A stretch of 64,000 nucleotides of DNA from contig JASISA010000041.1 in NCBI GenBank assembly GCA_031771865.1, positions 1,798,001 to 1,862,000 of the forward strand. Reading direction: 5' to 3'. The translations under genes were made by a program, and so were the position numbers. The notes beneath the pieces were generated by a model. That model saw nothing but the letters and a program-made list of their open reading frames with translations, did no database searches and was not told the DNA's origin. Positions 53,117 through 64,000 of this stretch are shown piece after piece; within the stretch, counting starts at the first letter, position 1, and each line of letters opens with the position of its first letter. Source of the DNA: Nothophaeocryptopus gaeumannii (lineage: Eukaryota; Ascomycota; Dothideomycetes; Mycosphaerellales; Mycosphaerellaceae).

Positions 53117-54300
53117 CTACAACTTGGAGCTGATGGTTGTCTTACTTTGTCGCCCAACACTCTCATCCACCAGCTTCAGTACCTTACGTGCCATACCAAT
53201 GGAGTTTTGATATCCTCCGCCAGCGTTCCCGTACGAGTGAACGACCTTCCTTCCAGCCACACTCTCCTTCTCCGTTCTTGGTCCGCCTTCTCTGCCCGGC
53301 CTCAATCCACACTGAGAGCTAATGACCTCAAACCCACCATCCTCCCCCGTCAAAAGCTCCGGCACCATCCAAGCACACTTCCTCAAAATCTCCCTCGTCG
53401 TCTCCGGATCCGGCTCAGAAGACCAATTCCCCTTCTCCTTGGTCCCACCCAGAATCGTCGTTCCCGACCCAGGCCTCAGAATACAGTAACTCGTCGATCC
53501 CGTCCCAATTGCCCCACTATGATACCTCGTCCTCGTAGCAGCCGCCTCCCCCTTCACCAACACCGTCTGCCCCCTGACTGGAAACATTTTCTCATCCCCA
53601 CAAAGCTTGATAGCCCCCAATCCGCTGCAGTTGACAAAACAATCTACTTTTCCCCTCGAAATCGCTCTCGTGATCTCCTCGGCCGTTTCTAATGCTTTTG
53701 AAAAGCCGCCGTCGGTGGGTAAGCCGCTCTGGAAAATCACAGCCCCGGCCCTTCGAGCCCGTTCCTGGAGATAAACCAGATACCGAGGTACATCTAGAGA
53801 GAAAGCTCTACTCCCCGCTCCCCATTTCACTCCTTCCCATCCACCGTCCTCACTCGCTTTACTGATACTTTTCATCGGTTCCTCAAATCCACTCAATTGC
53901 TTGAAGTCCCCAACGTGCGGTGCCCACCATAATTCCTCGGTGACATCTCCATCCCAGAAATGATAAGAATCTTGCATGTTAACCCCAGCCTCCCTCCTTT
54001 GCTCATCGGTCATCGCCTCCCAGAACTTGAGCGTCTGAATATCCCAATCACATTGTTCAGGTTCGGAGACAGTAGCGTGTGTTCGCCAGTGTGCGCCTGC
54101 CCAGGGGGATGTATATTCTATTGTATAGTTTCCGGGCACGTGAGCGGCTATGATTGTTACTTTGTAGCCTGCTTCGGCGAGGACGAGGGCGTTGGTGAGG
54201 CCTATGACGCCGGCGCTGGAGGGAAGAAGTCAGTATGGAATCTGGGAGGATTGGAAGTGTAAAGGTACCCGATGACGACGACATGTGGTTGCGAGGCCAT
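53117..54300 (-). CDS. D-amino-acid oxidase, peroxisomal
   Basis: Exons are 54300-54269 and 54215-53117, with a 53-bp intron (GTACCT...CCAG) in phase 2, giving 376 residues. Exon 1 supplies 'MASQPHVVVIG', which joins 'AGVIGLTNALVLAEAGYKV' to make the GxGxxG FAD-binding fold. 'NYTIEYTSPWAGAHWR' is the second FAD contact, 'VDCFVNCSGLGA' and 'FPVRGQTVLVKG' follow, and 'HSYGNAGGGYQNSIGMA' is the conserved DAO signature near the end. The protein ends in Ser-Lys-Leu, a canonical type 1 peroxisomal targeting signal. It oxidatively deaminates D-amino acids to keto acids, ammonia and H2O2. A TATAAA at 54363-54358 lies 58 bp upstream. Confidence 0.92.
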
Positions 54301-54692
54301 TCTTGTCTGATCAATGTTTCGAAGTCTCAATCATGTCGAATGCGAAGGAGTCACAGCTTTATATGTAGTTGACATCAAGTCGCGAAGTTGCGCCTTACAG
54401 AACGGCTGGCCCCACTTTTTCCAGTTTAGCGTCGCGCCCTGGTTGCCCGACAGGCGGATAGGCAGTCAAAAGCATCGCACCACGAGTGGTATGAGTAGTA
54501 AAGTATGAAAAATCTTTCTCCTTCCTTTGTCGACTGTACTGCAGTCGGTCAAATCGTCATTTCACGCTAAGGGGTATCTACAACAGAGAGCTCGTGCCGG
54601 GTTCATCGCTTCATCCATCTCATGGTTGTCTCCCGCCCTGAGCAATGTACCAAGAACGCCATTTCGTACTCCAAGTATTCAAGCATGCCACT
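54301..54692. other. Short intergenic region
   Basis: 5' flank of the oxidase gene (with its TATA box) and 3' flank of the RING/PHD gene. Nothing else was seen. Confidence 0.5.
54358..54363 (-). promoter_or_regulatory. TATA box of the D-amino-acid oxidase gene
   Basis: TATAAA on the minus strand, 58 bp upstream of the ATG at 54300. Confidence 0.5.
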
Positions 54693-56747
54693 TCAATCCC
54701 AAGCGCTGTTTTCAGCTTTGATAGCGTGCTCCACAAGCCCGTCAATAGCCTTCTCCACTTCCTCATTTGCGAAACCCTGCAGCTTCTCTCGCTCGGCTTG
54801 GTCTGCAAGCGCTGTTGCGTTGGGAACGAGCTCATACAGCTTTCGGGATACGTCGCGATTTATGTCCGTGTACTGATCCTTCGTGATCTCCTTGTCTCGA
54901 TAACGAGGACCGAGAGTCAGCTTGACCATACGCTGGATTTCTTCCTTCGCCGGGTACGACAGAGCTCGCGACGGCGAATTCGACCCGGCGCGAGTCTGGT
55001 AAGAGAACTCATCACGTTCTGCTTCCTCAATATCTTGCTCGCGACGTCTACGACCGCGCCGGTGATAACCATTTGGTTGGTCGAAGTCGTCTCTGGTGAT
55101 GGTTGGCGAGAATGGGGAGAAGGTTGCAGCAACGGGAGAAGAGGCGGGCAGAATGTGGGATGACAGTGGAGGCGACAGCGGCCGTTGCGGCGGTGGGGTG
55201 ACAGCCTTCGGTGTTCCAGGCTCGGATGTCGACGGCGAGTGCACAGGCGAAATGCTGCTGGGCGAAAATTGTCCGTGGACTTGGTCTGATGTAGTAGGTG
55301 AGTTTGCTGATACAGGCTTGTTCTCTACTTCGCGTAGCAACGAGGACAAGAATGTTGGCTCCTCTGCGCTCCTACGAGCAGCAGCTGTGGACGACTCAGG
55401 CTGGTTGGTAGGGGCTCGTGGACGGTGAAAGAGTCGTGGTCGTTTCAATTCCGGCTGTTCGGAGGCTGAAGGTTGAGGCTCCGATGGAGATGCTGGCGAC
55501 TCGGTTTCTCGGCGACGCTTCCTACGTCGCACGGTCGTAGGAGCCTCTTCAGACTCTCTTGCTTTGTCAAAAGCATTCCAAGCGCGAAGCTCCTCTTGCG
55601 ACTCTGGCTCTGGTTGTGGTATGGGGGCGTGGACATGGTATAGGCTGGCTTGAGCGATCCCGCGCAGTCGATTTGTAGCACCAACCCTGCTGGCGACCTC
55701 GAATCTTTCCTGCCAACGTCGAAACTCCCGCCTCTGCTCGGCAACCTGTCTCTCATCGACCTCTTCATCAAACGGAAAGTCTAGGTCGAGGTCCAATTGG
55801 CGTGATACTTCTTGCCAAACGCGAGCCCACGTGGCATCAGTGTTACGGCGGCGACGAGGTCTTCCGCCTCTTCCATTTGCAGCACCGTTCGCGTTACGCT
55901 GTCGAGGTCTTCTGCGAGCAGCTGATGCAAGCCCTGGCAGGTCGGTATCGTTCTCCAGGTCCTGAAGGCATGTCTCGCAGTACCACACGTCCGGGGCGTC
56001 GTCGAATCCTGCGCAGAAGACATGCACGGTGCGGTCGCAACCGTCGCAATACATAGCACCATGACCGTCGTCGGCATTGCCGCAGACCAAGCAGGGCTCC
56101 CAAGCCTCGACGCCGAATAGCTCGTCTTCCTCAATCACCATTCTTGGGTCTATCTCCGCCTCTTGCGTCTTGTCCTTGACAGGATAGCTATCGACAACAT
56201 CGCCTCCAATCGTGCGGCTGATCTCGACCATGTTGAAAGTGGTTCGACATATTGGGCAACTGTTCGCGCGTTCGACCCATGGTTTCAGACAGGAGTTGTG
56301 CAGGTCGTGCTTGCAGGGAAGTAAGTGAGCGATGGCTTCGTCGTCATTCTCGATACTAAAATAACAGTCGTCAGCACGTGTTCAACGGACTCATACTGGA
56401 GGCCTCCAGCAGCTTTGCATATGACTGCGAAGCTAGGATCAACCTCACCTTCCAAGCTTATCCGGCGAATATCTTGCATATAGATCTTCAAGCCGTCCAA
56501 GAGAGGAAGTCAGGTACCAAGGCGGTAGCGATGTGGAATAGCCGTAGAGGCCTCCAGTATGGTAGTCATCGCCATCAGGGCGGAGTTAGGGGTCGCTATT
56601 CGTCGCAGGGTCGCACCTTTGAGCATTGGATTTGGGGGCGGTATTAGCGTCATCCTTGCTGGCCTGACCGCTCGGCGCTTCAGGCGGGGGGTCTTCGTCA
56701 AGTGTGGTGCGAAGGTCGCCTAAGCAGACGATGCATGTCTCTGCCAT
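54693..56747 (-). CDS. RING and PHD finger protein (PHRF1-like)
   Basis: The best model has exons 56747-56617, a 24-nt microexon 56472-56449, and 56355-54693, giving 605 residues. The third exon is firm; the first two are tentative. Zinc ligands: 'TCIVCLGDL' in exon 1, then 'LLPCKHDLHNSCLKPWVERA' and 'NSCPICRTTF' complete a RING finger. At about 140-182 'CLVCGNADDGHGAMYCDGCD' and 'WYCETC' form a C4HC3 PHD finger. A disordered Ser/Pro/Arg-rich middle follows, then a conserved-looking helical C-terminus ('EIQRMVKLTLGPRYRDKEI'). RING plus PHD in this order resembles PHRF1-type ubiquitin ligases that read histone tails. Without the microexon, the exon 1 frame runs on but hits a TAA. Confidence 0.75.
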
Positions 56748-57325
56748 GCTTCAGAGGGGTTGTGGTAGTGTTAGAAAGAGTATTTGGAGGAGAAAACATG
56801 GATTTTGTGAGTTGTGGTGGTTGAGGTTGATGTTGATGAAAGGTCGAAGTTGCACTTTATAGGTTGCTGGACGCATGGACCACCAGGCCGGGGAAAGCCG
56901 CCCAGCTTGGTCACCTGCCGAGCCGACAAGCTGAATAGGAAGCAGCTAAGACAGGAATGAGGTAGGCAACAAACCTGACACATCTCATGTTGTGAAGGTC
57001 GGTGGCACAATGCAGTTCTTGTGATGGTGCTCTCGTCTGTATTTAGTCGATCGCATGACCCGGCGCCGGCACAGGGACAGCCGTTACTGGCTGGGTTTCG
57101 CACGTGGATACAAACATAAGGTGACCGGGGAATCGAACAGCGCAGTACAAAAAGTCGTTGCTCGTCCTTCGATGGGGAGAAAGGTGATTTGGAAGAGGAT
57201 TTGGATCGTTTTGAAAGGTTCATTCGTCGGGTTCGCTAGAAGATCATCCCCCGCTCAGTCACGTCACGAGCGTGAGTCCATGTAATAACTCCATAGAAGC
57301 CTCCCAATGCATCGGTATCGCCATT
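56748..57325. other. Intergenic
   Basis: 5' flank of the RING/PHD gene and 3' flank of the eL43 gene. A T-arm-like word near 57131 was examined and does not belong to a tRNA. Nothing else was seen. Confidence 0.5.
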
Positions 57326-57819
57326 TCAAACCTCAGCAATCTCGCGCAGACGTCTGATGGTTGAGCGGGTCGCAGCAGCGGCTGGTGTCCTGAAGTGAAC
57401 ATGTCTTGTCAGTCGGTGTCCTAGGTTCATGTGTTACCTCTTTGAGTACGTACGACACGGTGTATGCGCCTCCAGCAACAGTCTTTCCACATGCTTTGCA
57501 GTTCCAGATACCCACGGATTGGCGCTTGACGGTCACCTTTCCGCAGAAGGTACAGCTGTATCGTGCGTGCTGGGAGATTTCGATCTTCTTGACCTGCTTG
57601 CGCAGCGAGGCACCGTAGCTGAAGACAAATGGTCAGTACTATTGCACCTTTCCGATGGTCCCGTGTCCCTAATCATTCCAATCTCACTCCAGCCCACGAT
57701 GTGCTCTCGTCAATCTCTTGCTGTGCATCCGGTGCAGGAGTTCATCTCGAGGGAGGGAGGGAGGCGTACCGCGTGCCGTATTTACCGGTGATGCCGACCT
57801 TCTTGGTGCGCTTCGTCAT
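57326..57819 (-). CDS. RPL43: 60S ribosomal protein eL43 (L37a)
   Basis: Exons are 57819-57770, 57618-57454 and 57389-57326, with introns of 151 and 64 bp (GTACGC...TCAG; GTACGT...TCAG), giving 92 residues, the standard length. The start is MTKRTKKVGITGKYGTR. Zinc ligands lie in 'CTFCGK' and 'WNCKACGKT'. The C-terminus after splicing is 'TRSTIRRLREIAEV', as in other eukaryotes. eL43 is a structural zinc-ribbon protein of the large cytosolic ribosomal subunit. The single long ORF shows only the middle part of the gene. Confidence 0.97.
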
Positions 57820-58277
57820 TGTGTCGGTGTTGTGGTATTGACAATGACCTGGAGTGTCGCTAGGTGGATGAAGTCTCACTCGCTGAAGTCCGGGAATTCA
57901 AAGTTGTTCGCACCTCCAAATTGGTCTTGGCACGGGGGTGGGGCCATCTGATGCCTCAGGCTTACACTCATCGTCATCTCAATCAGGACCTCCATCTCAA
58001 ACGCTCCTCCGCTCCTCCTTTTCAGACGCACGCAGACGTGGAAAGAACTCTCCGTCTTGCTCCCTCCATCATCACTTGCCTTCGCTTGACCTCTATAAAT
58101 GTCTTGCGCCTGCCTTGCCATGTCCAGCCCAAGCTCATAGCAGAGGAAGGGACGACGACACTGAGAGCGCGACTCGGGCCAGCTGTCCGATCTGGCATCA
58201 TCTCCGGACCTAGGTAACCAACTTCCAAGCTCTCTACTTTCCCTTTCTCCTTCCCAGCAATTGTCCATCATTTCAGT
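57820..58277. promoter_or_regulatory. Divergent promoter region, eL43 / saccharopine-DH-like genes
   Basis: 458 bp between start codons, CT-rich before the plus-strand ATG. No specific ribosomal-protein promoter motif was identified. Confidence 0.5.
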
Positions 58278-59581
58278 ATGACCCAAGAACAGCGCCAGTA
58301 TGAGTGCATCGTGTGGGGTGCGACTGGCTATACTGGCAAGTACACGGCCGAGCACGTGGCCAAGTATCTTCCTACCGACTTCACATGGGCTCTTGCCGGC
58401 AGATCAGAGCAGAAGCTGCGCGCCGTGGCCGACGAAATCCGTGCTCTGAATCCAGACCGTCTGCCGCCTGGCATAGAAGTCGCCGATTTGAGCACGAAAA
58501 GCCTTACCAGACTTGCGGTGAAGACGAAGGTCCTCATCTCGACTGTTGGGCCCTATCACAAGTACGGCACCCCTTGCTTCGAAGCATGCGCCTCTACTGG
58601 TACCCACTACCTCGACTGCACGGGAGAGGTGCCTTGGGTGTACGAGATGAACGGAAAATTTGGCGAGCTGGCGAAGAAGACCGGAGCTATCATGATTCCA
58701 CAGAACGGCGTCGAGAGTGCTCCCACCGACCTCATGTGCTGGATGCTGGCCTCTCATATTCGACAGACTCTTTCAACCGGAACAGCAGAACTTGTGGACA
58801 TCATCTACGACCTCAACTCGGCTCCCAGCGGAGGGACTCTGGACACCGTCTTCAGCTTGCTTGAGCGGTATAGCTTGAGCGAAGTCGCTAAAAGCATGTC
58901 TCCTTACAGCCTATCTGTTGTCCCTCCACCACCGGCGTCACCAGGTAGACCTCTTCTGGAGAAGCTCACCGGCATTCGGACTGTTCCAGATCTTGGTCTT
59001 CTGACGAGCAGCATACAAGGGCCCACTGACACTCCTATCGTCAATCGTACGTGGAGTCTCATTGATGGTGGAAAGTTCTATGGTCCGAGATTCAAGTTCA
59101 GTGCATACATGAAAGCTAGCAACCGTGTCTCTGCCGTTTTGATTCACTTGGCTTTGACCTTTGGATTCGCGGCCCTTATATTTCCGCCTTTTCGCTGGCT
59201 AGCGAGGAAATTCGTTTACGCTCCAGGACAAGGCACTCCCAAGGAGTAAGTCTGTACTTATCAAATGCCTCCAATGTACACCTTAGCTAATGATTCTCAA
59301 GGCAAGCCAGCAAAGAGCACTGCGAATGGAGAGCTATCGCAAATGCCGATGCTGCAGACCCAAATGATCCCAAACGCGCTTATGGTCGCTTCCGGTGGAA
59401 CGGCAGTATGTACGATTTGACAGGAACGTTTTTGGCAGAAGCAGCTGTCGTCCTTGCGCGCGACAAGACACTTGCGCATGAGCTTGGTGGAGGCCTCCTC
59501 ACTCCCGCAACTCTCGGTGCGCCATATTTGGAGCGCTTGCAGAGGGGCGGATTGATCACCGAAATCAAGACTCTTCCGTAG
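58278..59581 (+). CDS. Saccharopine dehydrogenase-like / trans-acting enoyl reductase family protein
   Basis: Exons are 58278-59245 and 59302-59581, with a 56-bp intron (GTAAGT...CAAG) in phase 2, giving 415 residues. 'YECIVWGATGYTGKYTAEHV' is the N-terminal Rossmann loop. 'VLISTVGPYHKYGTPCFEAC' and 'THYLDCTGEVPWVYEM' are the hallmarks of the saccharopine-dehydrogenase-like group (human SCCPDH, mycobacterial Rv2449c/Rv2953 type). A hydrophobic helix at about 288-306 ('VLIHLALTFGFAALIFPPF') suggests membrane or lipid-droplet contact, as for SCCPDH. The C-terminus 'GGLLTPATLGAPYLERL' matches full-length members. It is not the lysine-biosynthesis enzyme. The substrate is uncertain, possibly a lipid enoyl group. 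Confidence 0.88.
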
Positions 59582-60017
59582 AAGCGATTCAGAAGCGGTG
59601 AAGTTGCGACTAATCTGAATTTGGATTCGTACATTCGCCACAATCGGTATGCTGTGGTTGTTCACCGACTTATGCACAACCGCGCTAGAAATCGCGCCTT
59701 TGACTCGCGAAAGCAAGGAATCCCCGTTCGCGGATGAGTGCCATCAAAGCACACCGAAGCACGAAGTTTATCTCACCAATACAAACAACATGAAACAAAA
59801 TACTTTTTCAAAAGATTATCCGAAGGAGCTATGATGGCAAGTGTTTTTTATGTTCGTACCCGCCTGCACGCTATCTTCGGTTCTAGTTCCGTTTCGCTTC
59901 CTTCAAGACAGTCTCATCAATCGCAGCACACAACACCGCCTTTTCGCGCCTTGCTTCTTTTCTACAACAGAATCCATCGGACTTCATGGAAACTACATAC
60001 AGAAAATTGCTCCACCA
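59582..60017. other. Intergenic
   Basis: 3' flank of the reductase-like gene and leader of the small Cys-rich gene. The frame upstream of the next ATG is open but looks non-coding. Confidence 0.45.
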
Positions 60018-60487
60018 ATGTGCTGTGGGACATTCGTTGCCTCCTACTCCTGCGGCCACGTGATATCGACACCGAGAGTTTGTCTGCAAGACATAGATCC
60101 TCATTACCGGTGCGAACCACGTGGCATGAAGATCACTCAACCTCCAGGACGCTGTGTTGAGTGTTACGCCCGGGAGCTGGAGCCGAACCGAATGCATTTG
60201 TCGACGGCAGTTCGCTTCAATCCCGACCCAGATATCGACCAGGACGCGATCTCGGGAGAGCAAAGCGCTGAGAGCCAGGATCTTACTCCAATGAGCAGTG
60301 CAAGACCTGAACATGTTGATGCGATCGTGAAGTGGTACGTCTACCTGTTAGTCGCGACTCGATACCGTTGATAGTCGCTGACGAGAGCAGGGTCATGTCA
60401 TTGCCATCTTTGAACATGGAGAGGAAGTCGTACTTTCCAGTCTCCGCCTCTTTGCAGGAAAGAAGCTACCTCACCAAGCAGGAATAG
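60018..60487 (+). CDS. Small Cys/His-rich protein (137 residues)
   Basis: Exons are 60018-60334 and 60391-60487, with a 56-bp intron (GTACGT...GCAG). The start ATG (MCCGTFVASYSCGHVISTPR) was chosen because the Cys/His cluster begins there. The Cys and His residues ('MCCG', 'SCGH', 'VCLQD', 'RCEP', 'GRCVECY') could bind one or two zinc ions, as in short fungal RING-like or treble-clef proteins. A Ser/Asp/Glu-rich middle and a basic end ('NMERKSYFPVSASLQERSY') follow. There is no signal peptide. I do not know a characterised homologue. Coding status is supported by the Cys pattern and the clean, in-phase intron. Confidence 0.6.
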
Positions 60488-62615
60488 GATCATGAAAGTT
60501 ATGCGATGAACTGGACAGAGCTTGCAAACATCGAGAGAAATTCGCCTTCAGCAGAACGATCCGAGAGACGACAGATCGATCCGCATTGAGGCTACGCTGG
60601 TCATCAGCAACAACTATACACCGAATCCACAGTACTTACGAAACACAGCTTTCCACAGCTGTGACTTCGGCAAGTTCAACACTCGCGTGGAGGCTGTTGT
60701 ACATGCTCTCTGCTAAGAAGCGCAGAAAGGTCATTCCAGCAACGAGAACGACGCGTTACGAAGTCGACGTCGCTCAGAGTGGCGTATTGATGATAGTCGC
60801 AACGAGCAGAAGCAATAACGCTCAATTGCATGATCGAATATGACTCCGCTGGGAGCGGCATGACTGCGGAGGAGCGGACGCATTGCATTCATGGACATTG
60901 TGGCCTTCTTGATTGGTCTTGGGCGAGTTCGCACACGTCGATTGCCGCCAGTCTCCCATGGGACCCTTTCATAAGCAAGCCAAACCACTTAATGCGCTCA
61001 TCCTTCGCCAGCGCCTTGCGCAAGCAGTGAATTGAGTCTATGGCGGCTTCTTCCCAGCAACGCAGGCGAAAACCACATGGCAAGACATCAGTGAATCAAG
61101 TCTCCTATGTCAGCGATGACGAGCTGGCCACATCAGAATACTTTGGGAATGCATCAAAACCCCCCGCTGTCCTCGATATAAATAATAGCCCGGTCCAACA
61201 TGGTAACGGACTACTTCAACACCAGTCAACGAGAAGAACGACATGTGCATTGCAAAGATTGAGATACTCTGCTTCAACGTGTCCGCAACTGAACTCGGAA
61301 ATCAAAACTGCGCTTGTCCGCTCGTGGTCGGTCCGTATGGGTACAAGGATCGTGGTGTCCCAAGAGGTGTGCTGCTCCTGGGTCGCTGCTGAGCGCATCG
61401 GGCATGATGGGATACTCTGAAAGGCCGGCTGAGGCTGTTCCCTCGAGCTCTTCGAGAAGGATGGGGATGGCGAGGCGGTCGAGAGAGTAGGAGGATACTG
61501 GGTGACCAGGGAGCGTCGAGGTGTTGTTCAGAGAGTGCTTTCGTGTGGGCTTGGCCCGCCTACGCAATGGTGAGCACAAGAACTTGAGTTGTTTCATGCT
61601 GATCTGTTTACTGATCGAACTTCAGTAATCAATGGTATTTTCGGTACCAAAGGGTATCATTGCAAGGTTCGTTGCCATCGTCTTCCTCGTGGCCGATTTC
61701 GTCTTGCCATCGTGATCGCGAAACTGAGAACACACTCTGAGGCCCAACTCGCGAAAGGTCGTGTCGAATCCTATTACTTCCTCAGGTGGAGCGCATTCAT
61801 GGTTTTTGGAAGCACCTCAATACTGGCAAGGACGGTGAAGAGACCTGTCGCTGCCACTTGTTCTAGAATGGACCGAATCTATTTCATTGGGGTACTCGTT
61901 TCCTGCGGCCGTAGGCGGAAGCTGCCAAAACCCCGAGAGTCTTTCCCACGCCGCAGCTTGGTCTCCATTCAGACATGTCTCCAACTGCGAGATGACCAAA
62001 GACGAAGTGATGTTTGACATCGAACTCGGCATTTGTGCTTCGGCTCTTCGGCGGTTCTTGGCACCTCAGTTCCACCGCTTCTCTCACGCGTCCTCCACCG
62101 TTGCACGCTTCCGCTCCACCAGCTCCAGCGTTGTCGGGTGACCCAGTGTAACATGGAAGAGCGTACGTTTTGATAGACGGACAGCCATACCCCTCCTGTA
62201 GGCGAACAGATGCTTAATGATCCTGTCAGAAGTCTAACATGCGGCCCGAGAATGCACTGTGCACAACCATTCCTCTTGCGGCGTCTTCTACACATCGGCC
62301 ACGGCGTTTGCGGCTATGGAGACGGTTCGGTGCCGACTAGGACTGGTCGAGTCGCCAACTACGACGAAGAACCGCGGCACTGGCAGCATGCCGATCCTTT
62401 GGATATACACGGTTACACCTTGCCGCGTCCCTCGCGTCCCTGCCCTTAGCTGCCACTTCAAAGCGAGGCTTGCAACCTTCTCACACCACCGGACTGAGGC
62501 GAGATCGCGGTCGCTCATAGATATAGAGACTCTGCCATCCTGCTTTGCCTGTTTCTTATATCTTATCCTCCTCCACTTCCTTCCAACCCATACGACCAGA
62601 GACCGAAAAACCACA
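60488..62615. other. About 2.1 kb without a supported gene
   Basis: Several frames stay open for 70-140 codons on both strands. The most coding-like are a plus-strand ORF at 61040-61420 (from ATG, Ser/Gln/Arg-rich) and minus-strand frames at 61274-61597 and about 61884-62170. The last can start MAVRLSKRTLFHVTLGHPTT with a possible GTGAGA donor. I could not assemble a consistent spliced model. The last ~300 bp are CT-rich and probably the promoter/leader of the ligase gene. Confidence 0.4.
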
Positions 62616-64000
62616 ATGCCTTTCCTCGCCCAAGAGCACTTTCCATTGTCAAATCAAGACATTCTTTCATGGACGTTTGACAATCTAAAATACGACTGGG
62701 ACGAACCTATCTATATCGACGCCTTGAACCCGAAGAGATCGATATCTGCTCGACAAGCACACAAGATAATAAGGCAATTAGCTGCTGGCTTCAAGGCGAT
62801 TGGTGTCAAGAATGGCGACTGCGTATCGATACACTCGTTCAACGACATCTACTATCCGATCTTCTTCTTGGGTGTCATTGCAGCAGGAGCTGTTTACGCT
62901 GGAACGAATCCTGGGTATACGCAACATGAGCTGACACATGTGAGTTGCTTTGCTGAAGCAGGGGTTTCAAAGAGTGGCTAACATGGGGATCGACAGACAA
63001 CCAAAATCGCGAAGGTGAAGTACATACTCACACAAGCACCACTGCTCCCAAACATCCTGAAAGCCGCAGAGGAGAACGGAATTTCAAAGAAGAATGTCAT
63101 AATATTCAACCCAGGCGACGAAACAGCACCCAAAGGATTCCTCCAATGGAACGATCTTCTGCAACACGGCGAGGAAGACTGGGTCCGCTTCGACGACTAT
63201 GAGTCCGCATACCGTACCGGAGCCGCGAGACTCTACAGCTCAGGAACGACAGGTCTCCCCAAAGCTGCAGAACTATCTCACCTCAACCTCACTGCTCAGC
63301 ACATGCTCGTCTACGAATCAAACCCCCGAGAATGGAAAGTAAGACGACTCATAGCATTACCAATGTTCCATGCAGCCACCGCTCCCTCTGCATTCTGCAC
63401 GCCACTTCGAAACGGAGACAAAGCATACGTGATGCCTCGATTCGAACTGGAGAAATGGTTCTGGGCACATCAGGAGTACGAAATTACCGATCTTGGCGCT
63501 GTACCTCCGATCGTGGTCCTGGCTATCAACAGCCCGCTCGCGAAGAAGTACAGCATGAAATCCTGCAAAGTCGGGCAATGCGGTGCTGCACCTCTTGACA
63601 AAGGCCCGCAAGCGCGAATGCAGGCTTTGATGGAGCCCGGAGCACCGTTCACGCAAGTTTGGGGAATGACGGAGACGAGTTGCGTAGCTACGAGACATAA
63701 GTATCCGGATGATGATCAGAGTGGCTCTGTTGGTCGGCCGATTCCAAATCTGGATACGAAGTTGGTCGACGATGATGGCAAGGATATCACAGATTACGAT
63801 GTGAGGGGCGAGCTCTGCGTGCGAGGACCGACCATCATCAAAGGCTACTTCGAGAATCCCGAAGCGAATGCCCGAGACTTCGACAGCGAAGGCTTCTTCC
63901 ACACTGGAGATATCGCTTACGTGGATGGAAAGACTGGGTGGTACTACATCGTGGATCGCAAGAAGGTATGGTACCCTATGACCCTCCCAATTTTGAAGGA
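62616..64000 (+). CDS. 4-coumarate-CoA ligase-like acyl-CoA synthetase (3' end outside window)
   Basis: Exons are 62616-62939 and 62997-63965, with a 57-bp intron (GTGAGT...ACAG). A further donor (GTATGG) at 63966 starts an intron that leaves the window. The start is MPFLAQEHFPLSNQDILSW; the frame is open upstream, but that part is CT-rich leader. ANL-superfamily motifs: 'YSSGTTGLPKAAELSH' (ATP-binding P-loop-like A3), 'VWGMTETSC' (A5), 'GELCVRGPTIIKGYF' (A6), 'FFHTGDIAYVDGKTGWYYIV' (A7) and 'DRKK' (A8). About 431 residues are visible; the C-terminal lysine domain is missing. It would activate an aryl or fatty acid to its CoA thioester via an adenylate. Such fungal enzymes are often peroxisomal, but the C-terminus is not available. 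Confidence 0.9.

Noticed and set aside
57119..57150. T-arm-like word 'gggaatcgaacagcg', possible tRNA
   Set aside because: The flanking bases do not form the T-stem and no acceptor or anticodon arm can be drawn.
57619..57769. Possible C/D snoRNA in the first eL43 intron
   Set aside because: Box C (GAGATGA) and D-like (CTGA) words are imperfect and there is no terminal stem.
62259..62615. N-terminal extension of the CoA-ligase ORF
   Set aside because: The upstream part is CT-rich leader with unlikely composition; MPFLAQEHFPLS at 62616 matches the family start.
1..64000. Secondary-metabolite cluster or CRISPR/operon-like system
   Set aside because: No polyketide synthase, NRPS, terpene synthase or tailoring set is grouped here, and gene structure is eukaryotic with monocistronic genes.

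Overview
This window is a gene-dense chromosomal segment of a filamentous ascomycete (Pezizomycotina). The evidence is short introns of about 47-151 bp with GTRNGT donors and CAG/TAG acceptors, compact intergenic regions, fungal-type histidine phosphatase, DUF6594 and GPI-anchored proteins, and CpA-to-TpA decay that resembles repeat-induced point mutation (RIP). Protein resemblance suggests Dothideomycetes (Mycosphaerella relatives), but that is an inference from recollection, not a search. No prokaryotic feature, CRISPR array, rRNA gene or complete tRNA gene was seen. All gene models below were spliced by hand from reading frames, donor/acceptor sites and phase.

Region 1-17.3 kb holds conserved housekeeping genes: an RRM protein (cut by the left edge), the diflavin reductase Tah18, an Acinus-like SAP/RRM protein head-to-head with the spliceosome disassembly factor Ntr1/TFIP11, a 1263-residue coiled-coil protein, a four-exon gene for a 90-residue Gly/Thr-rich protein, and poly(A)-binding protein Pab1. 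Much of this block serves RNA processing.

Region 17.8-27.7 kb is more variable. It has a decayed MFS transporter, a secreted histidine-phosphatase-fold protein, a mitochondrial DUF3429 (TMEM69-like) membrane protein, an AT-rich island, a frameshifted ankyrin gene, a tandem pair of paralogous orphan genes and a small two-exon hydrophilic protein.

Region 27.6-33.9 kb returns to conserved genes: mitochondrial ribosomal protein uS7m, divergent from a small bHLH regulator, then a transaldolase-family enzyme and a sugar/polyol MFS transporter.

Region 34-43.4 kb is again accessory. It has a chromodomain gene broken by two in-frame stops, a GPI-anchored Ser/Thr-rich surface protein, a 483-bp non-coding element with 52-bp terminal inverted repeats, a secreted carboxylesterase, an unknown protein and an NAD(P)-dependent epimerase-like protein.

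Region 43.8-64 kb contains phosphatidylinositol 4-kinase Pik1, a C2H2 zinc-finger protein, a DUF6594 membrane protein with an extra tail, a peroxisomal D-amino-acid oxidase, a RING+PHD protein, ribosomal protein eL43, a saccharopine-dehydrogenase-like (trans-enoyl reductase family) protein, a small Cys-rich protein, about 2.1 kb without a clear gene, and the 5' part of a 4-coumarate-CoA-ligase-like enzyme cut by the right edge.

No multi-gene 'system' stands out. The most notable items are the TIR element at 37.5-38.0 kb, the stop-interrupted chromodomain locus, and the tandem orphan gene pair with duplicated flanking sequence.
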